A DNA stretch of 39,124 nt from Mycolicibacterium chubuense (GTDB lineage: Bacteria; Actinomycetota; Actinomycetes; Mycobacteriales; Mycobacteriaceae), in assembly GCF_001044255.1 (NCBI RefSeq), contig NZ_JYNX01000036.1, positions 86,339-125,462 on the forward strand, given 5' to 3'. The translations under genes were made by a program, and so were the position numbers. Under the pieces are notes generated by a model. That model was not told the DNA's origin, made no database searches, and saw nothing but the letters and a program-made list of their open reading frames with translations. Positions 35,435-39,124 of the stretch are shown here, piece after piece (the stretch's first letter is position 1; the number at the start of each line of letters is the position of its first letter).

Positions 35435-38320
35435 ATGCTCGCCATCCTCGCTGCGCACGCAGTGGCCACCGTGCTGGCGCCGGTTCTCGTCCACCGCTGG
35501 GGCCGCCGAGCGTTCTATCCGCTGGCGCTGGTCCCTCTCGGCTCGCTGATCTGGGTCGCCGGACACTGGCCGGGCAGCGGACCCGGGCAGCGGCTCACCG
35601 TGCCGTGGGTGCCCGATCTGTCGATGGACATCACGCTGCGCTTCGACGCGCTCGCGGCGATCATGAGCGTGCTGGTGCTCGGTGTCGGGGCGCTGGTGCT
35701 GTTCTACTGCGCCGACTACTTCCACCACCACGACGGGCACACCGAGAAGCGGCTGCCCAGCTTCGCCGCCGAGCTGGTCGCGTTCTCGGGCGCGATGTTC
35801 GGCCTGGTCACCAGCGACAACATGCTCGTGCTGTACGTGTTCTGGGAGATCACGACGGTGCTGTCGTTCCTGCTGGTGGGGCATTACGCCGAGCGTGCGA
35901 CGAGCCGGCGCGCCGCGACGCAGGCGCTGCTGGTGACGACGCTGGGCGGGCTGGCGATGCTCGTCGGCATCGTCGTGATCGGCAACCGCGCCGGCACCTT
36001 CCTGATCTCCGAGCTGGTCGCCGATCCGCCCACCGGGGTCGCGGCCTCGGTGGCCGTGGTGCTGATCCTCGTCGGCGCGCTGTCGAAGTCGGCGATCGTG
36101 CCGCTGCACTTCTGGCTGCCGGGCGCGATGGCCGCCCCCACCCCGGTCAGTGCGTACCTGCACGCCGCCGCGATGGTGAAGGCCGGTGTCTACCTGATCG
36201 CCCGGCTCACCCCCGGGTTCTCCGACGCCCCCGAATGGCGGCCGACCGTCATCTCCCTCGGGCTGCTGACCATGCTGCTCGCCGGGTGGCGGGCCATGCG
36301 CGAGTACGACCTCAAGCTGATCCTGGCGTTCGGCACGGTCAGCCAGCTCGGCCTGATCACGGTGATGGTCGGGGCGGGCGGCAGCGAGATGATGCTCGCC
36401 GGTCTGGCGATGCTGTGTGCGCACGCGATGTTCAAGGCCGCGCTGTTCATGGTCGTCGGCATCATCGACCACGCCACCGGCACCCGCGACATCCGCAGGC
36501 TGGCCTGGCTCGGCGACCGGAGCAGGCCGCTGCTGGTCATCGCCTGCTGCGCCGCGGCGAGCATGGCCGCGTTGCCGCCGTTCCTCGGGTTCATCGCGAA
36601 AGAGGCCGACTTCGAGACCGTGCTGCACAGCCCCACTCTGGGCGCGGCGGCGCCGGTGGTGCTCGCCGGCATCGTCAGCGGTTCGGTGCTGACGACGGTC
36701 TACACCCTGCGCTTCGTGTTCGGCGCGTTCGGCCGCAAGGGTCTGCCGAAGCCGAGCACCCGGGTGAGCGAGATGCACCGTCCCGAGACGCTGTTCCTCA
36801 TTCCGCCCGCGATCCTGGCCGGTGCCGGGTTGCTGTTCGGGCTGTGGCCCACCGGCCTCGATCATGTGCTGAGCGACTACGCCGAGACGGTGCCCGACCC
36901 GGCCGGCTACGACGCCGACTACCACCTGGCCCTCTGGCACGGGGTGAACCTGCCCCTGCTGCTGTCGCTGGTCGTGCTCGGCGCCGGTATCGCGGTGTAC
37001 GTGAGCCGCGGCAGGCTTCGCCGGGCCCGGATCGGGTTCCTGCCGCTGGCCAACGCCGATCGGATCTACGACGCGGTGCTGCGCGGGGCCGACATCATGT
37101 CCGTGCGGCTGACCGCGGTCACCCAGCGCGGCTCGATCCCGGCCACGCAGTCGGTCATCCTGACCACCCTCGTGCTGGTGCCGCTGGCCGTGCTGGCGCT
37201 CGGGGCGCGCGACCGGCCGCACTTCGAGCTGTGGGAGTCCCCGCCCCAGGCGGTGATCGGCGTGCTGATGCTCGCCGCGGCGTTCGCCGCCACGGTGATG
37301 CGCAACCGGCTGGCCGCGGTGCTGCTCGTCGGTGTCACCGGTTACGGATGCGGGGTGATCTTCGCGTTCCACGGCGCACCCGACCTGGCGCTGACGCAGT
37401 TCCTGGTGGAGACGCTGACGTTGGTGGTCTTCGTGCTCGTGCTGCGGGTGCTGCCGGCCGAGACGGGCGGCGCGGACATCCAGCGCTTCCGGGTGCCGCG
37501 TGCCGTGCTGGCCGTGGCCGTCGGCGCGACGGTCACCACCCTCGCGGCGTTCGCCATGGCGGCGCGCTCGGGCCGGCCGATCGCCGAGCTGCTGCCCGAC
37601 GCGGCCTATCTGCGCGGCCACGGGTCCAACACCGTCAACGTGCTGCTCGTCGACATCCGCGCCTGGGACACCCTGGGCGAGATCTCGGTGCTGCTGGTGG
37701 CGGCCACCGGGGTGGCGTCGATGGTGTTCCGCAACAGGCGCTTCGGTGCGGCTCCCAGGGTCGCCGACGTACGCGATGCGGGTCAGCCGGACATCGGCAA
37801 GCTCGCGGTCCACTCCGTCAACAGCCCGGCCGCCGGGGACGTCACCTGGTTGCGCGGCAGCGAACTGCGCGATCCCCGCAACCGCTCCCTGGTGCTCGAA
37901 GTGGCCACCCGACTGATCTTCCCGGTGATGATGGTGTTGTCGGCCTACTTCTTCTTCGCCGGCCACAACGTTCCCGGCGGCGGCTTCGCCGGCGGGTTGA
38001 TGGCCGGTCTCGCGCTGGTGCTGCGCTACCTGGCGGGCGGCCGCTACGAACTCGGCGAGGCGTTGCCCCTCGACGCCGGCAAGATCCTCGGCGCCGGGCT
38101 GATGCTCTCAGCCGGCACGGCGGCCGCGTCGCTACTGGCGGGCGCCCCCGTCCTGTCGTCGGCGCTGATCGAGTTCGACGTGCCGGTGCTGGGCACGGTC
38201 AAGTTCGTCACCGCGCTGTTCTTCGACATGGGCGTCTACCTGATCGTCGTGGGCCTGGTTCTCGACGTGCTGCGCAGCCTCGGAGCGCAGATCGACGAGG
38301 AGTTGGGCAGGACACGATGA
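35435..38320 (+). CDS. mrpA: Na+/H+ antiporter subunit A with fused subunit B (MrpAB)
   Basis: A 961-residue polytopic protein. Residues ~1-650 are the NuoL-like MrpA core, with YVFWEITTVLSFLLVGHY near 130-147 (conserved membrane glutamate) and KSAIVPLHFWLPGAMAAPTPVSAYLHAA near 208-235 (conserved lysine and proton-path histidine). An MbhE/MbhD-type segment follows near 600-690. From about residue 810 comes a fused MrpB/MnhB domain (LEVATRLIFPVMMVLSAYFF, then GHNVPGGGFAGGLMAG). The Mrp complex (A-G) exports sodium against protons. AB fusion is usual in actinobacteria. ATG 35435 has ACGGAG upstream, and the stop overlaps mrpC (ATGA). Confidence 0.92.
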   Translation: MLAILAAHAVATVLAPVLVHRWGRRAFYPLALVPLGSLIWVAGHWPGSGPGQRLTVPWVPDLSMDITLRFDALAAIMSVLVLGVGALVLFYCADYFHHHDGHTEKRLPSFAAELVAFSGAMFGLVTSDNMLVLYVFWEITTVLSFLLVGHYAERATSRRAATQALLVTTLGGLAMLVGIVVIGNRAGTFLISELVADPPTGVAASVAVVLILVGALSKSAIVPLHFWLPGAMAAPTPVSAYLHAAAMVKAGVYLIARLTPGFSDAPEWRPTVISLGLLTMLLAGWRAMREYDLKLILAFGTVSQLGLITVMVGAGGSEMMLAGLAMLCAHAMFKAALFMVVGIIDHATGTRDIRRLAWLGDRSRPLLVIACCAAASMAALPPFLGFIAKEADFETVLHSPTLGAAAPVVLAGIVSGSVLTTVYTLRFVFGAFGRKGLPKPSTRVSEMHRPETLFLIPPAILAGAGLLFGLWPTGLDHVLSDYAETVPDPAGYDADYHLALWHGVNLPLLLSLVVLGAGIAVYVSRGRLRRARIGFLPLANADRIYDAVLRGADIMSVRLTAVTQRGSIPATQSVILTTLVLVPLAVLALGARDRPHFELWESPPQAVIGVLMLAAAFAATVMRNRLAAVLLVGVTGYGCGVIFAFHGAPDLALTQFLVETLTLVVFVLVLRVLPAETGGADIQRFRVPRAVLAVAVGATVTTLAAFAMAARSGRPIAELLPDAAYLRGHGSNTVNVLLVDIRAWDTLGEISVLLVAATGVASMVFRNRRFGAAPRVADVRDAGQPDIGKLAVHSVNSPAAGDVTWLRGSELRDPRNRSLVLEVATRLIFPVMMVLSAYFFFAGHNVPGGGFAGGLMAGLALVLRYLAGGRYELGEALPLDAGKILGAGLMLSAGTAAASLLAGAPVLSSALIEFDVPVLGTVKFVTALFFDMGVYLIVVGLVLDVLRSLGAQIDEELGRTR

Positions 38321-38787
38321 CGACATATCTGGTTCCCCTGGCCATCATCGGCGGGCTCACCACCGCCGGGGTGTACCTGTTGCTGGAACGGCACCTGACC
38401 CGAATGTTGCTGGGGCTGTTGCTGATCGGCAACGCGATCAACCTGCTGATACTCACGGTGGGTGGACCGTCGGGCAATCCCCCGGTGCGGGGCCGCACCA
38501 GCGCCGGCAACACGACGACGGCAGACCCCCTGGCGCAGGGCCTGATTCTCACCGCGATCGTGATCACGATGGGGGTGGCGGCGTTCGTGTTGGCCCTGAC
38601 CTACCGGTCGTACCGGCTGAACACCCGCGAAGAGGTGAGCAACGACCCCGAAGACATCAGGGTGTCCCAGCAGTCCGGCACCGAGGTCGGCGAAGCGATC
38701 GAGGGCCGTCTGGAACCCGACCGCACCCGCGACACCGACCTGCCCGACGAACTCGACGCGCTGCCCGGACACGAGGGGTCGCGGTGA
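38317..38787 (+). CDS. mrpC: Na+/H+ antiporter subunit C (MrpC, NuoK-like)
   Basis: A 156-residue protein with three transmembrane helices (~3-22, 28-50, 75-97). The NuoK-like signature is LGLLLIGNAINLLIL near 32-46, followed by DPLAQGLILTAIVITMGVAAF near 69-89, with the conserved membrane residues of the family. The hydrophilic C-terminal tail (~55 residues) is longer than in Bacillus MrpC, as is common in mycobacteria. ATG 38317 overlaps mrpA, and its TGA overlaps the mrpD GTG (GTGA). Confidence 0.92.
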   Translation: MTTYLVPLAIIGGLTTAGVYLLLERHLTRMLLGLLLIGNAINLLILTVGGPSGNPPVRGRTSAGNTTTADPLAQGLILTAIVITMGVAAFVLALTYRSYRLNTREEVSNDPEDIRVSQQSGTEVGEAIEGRLEPDRTRDTDLPDELDALPGHEGSR

Positions 38788-38972
38788 TCGGCGGTCATCT
38801 CGCAACGGTGCTGACGCCGCTGCCCGTGCTGGTGCCGATGGTCGCTGCGGCGCTCACGCTGCTGGCGGGCCGCAAGCCACGTCTGCAGCGCGGCATCGCG
38901 GTGCTGGCACTGCCGTCGTGGTGCTGCTCCTCACCCTCGGCGGTGAAGCTTCCCCTGCGGATGATCACCTAG
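38784..38972 (+). pseudogene. mrpD: mrpD (antiporter subunit D) 5' fragment, frameshifted and truncated
   Basis: GTG 38784 overlaps the mrpC stop. The first ~41 codons read as MrpD (LTPLPVLVPMVAAALTLLAG, then RGIAVLAL). After base ~38908 the hydrophobic sequence continues only in another frame (TAVVVLLLTL), consistent with one missing base. After ~38940 likeness to MrpD stops. An intact MrpD has roughly 500 residues. Because the break lies ~180 bases from the contig end, a sequencing or assembly fault is more likely than a true pseudogene. Confidence 0.7.
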
Positions 38973-39036
38973 TTGTATAAATTATTTGATGCGGGGCTCG
39001 CATCGACTGCTGGCGCAACAGGCGAACTGGAGTTGG

Positions 39037-39124
39037 ATGAAGACCTACGAACGGAACGAGGCGGTCGACGTAGTGATCGTCGGGGCCGGCCCCGCGAGCG
39101 CCACCGCCGCCAAGCGGCTCCCGG
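39037..39124 (+). CDS. start of an FAD-dependent oxidoreductase (partial)
   Basis: The 29 codons before the window end read MKTYERNEAVDVVIVGAGPA and on. This is an N-terminal dinucleotide-binding motif (VVIVGAGPASATAAKRL) like that of GMC oxidoreductases and other flavoproteins. GGAG lies a few bases before the ATG. The upstream 60 bases include an AT-rich stretch (38973-38990) unlike the rest of the window. An origin from a different locus or organism is likely (inference). The family cannot be fixed from so short a piece. Confidence 0.5.
   Translation, partial: MKTYERNEAVDVVIVGAGPASATAAKRLP

Noticed and set aside
34760-37966. Open frame of 1068 codons on the minus strand opposite trkA and mrpA
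   Set aside because: It is Gln/His/Arg/Asp-rich low-complexity sequence produced by reading GC-rich codons backwards. The plus strand has clear MrpA and TrkA motifs.
38317-38787. mrpC as NADH dehydrogenase subunit nuoK
   Set aside because: It is cotranscribed with an mrpAB fusion and has the Mrp-type C-terminal tail. No other nuo genes are present.

Overview
The window is high-GC actinobacterial DNA, almost certainly from a rapidly growing Mycobacterium (Mycolicibacterium-type). The evidence is groEL2 (Hsp65, C-terminus GGMGGMDF) with two CIRCE sites, and the run SDR - moeA - psd - pssA - AAA ATPase. In M. tuberculosis the same genes (Rv0439c to Rv0435c) lie directly beside groEL2 (Rv0440). 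Other mycobacterial signs are many GTG starts, TANNNT -10 boxes placed exactly for leaderless transcripts, luciferase-like oxidoreductases of the kind that use F420, and a secreted PE-PPE-domain hydrolase. Both extreme ends look chimeric. Bases 1-47 read as an internal piece of the fusA (EF-G) N-terminus, and the last ~180 bases leave mrpD after a frameshift and run into an unrelated flavoprotein start. The window therefore looks like a whole draft contig with unreliable ends.

Layout: 25-5406 is a glycan-type cluster, with a WcbI-like protein divergent from four glycosyltransferases and a methyltransferase joined by 4-8 nt overlaps. 5387-9593 holds a VOC protein, an N-acyl-D-amino-acid deacylase-like amidohydrolase, an extended SDR and a luciferase-like oxidoreductase. 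9574-13806 holds an SDR, a PIG-L deacetylase, an NTF2-like protein, a second SDR with a divergent MarR regulator, and a quinone-reductase-like dehydrogenase. 13855-14830 is a compact cassette: an AbiEi/DUF559 nuclease-like gene between two near-identical 50-bp hairpin repeats. 14845-17254 holds the terminator, groEL2, the double CIRCE and a TetR gene. 17278-25789 is a mixed block (TetR-controlled SDR, PE-PPE hydrolase, cupin, SF2 helicase, SRPBCC, luciferase-like enzyme, HAD phosphatase, YdbS/YdbT-like pair) that separates groEL2 from its usual neighbours.

25811-31715 is the conserved SDR - moeA - psd - pssA - Cdc48-like ATPase run. It covers molybdopterin synthesis, then phosphatidylserine synthesis and decarboxylation to phosphatidylethanolamine, then a tandem AAA ATPase. 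31787-33096 holds a DUF1707 membrane protein and an unrecognised secreted protein. 33103-38972 is a cation-homeostasis block: CPA1-type antiporter, TrkA/RCK protein, and the start of an Mrp Na+/H+ antiporter operon (fused MrpAB, MrpC, broken MrpD).

The most notable items are the repeat-flanked nuclease cassette, the two divergent leaderless starts whose -10 boxes share a TA dinucleotide at 5802-5803, the apparent double TetR operator around a -10 box, the glycosyltransferase cluster, and the chimeric ends. No intergenic stretch exceeds 300 bases. I saw no tRNA, rRNA, CRISPR array or IS element.
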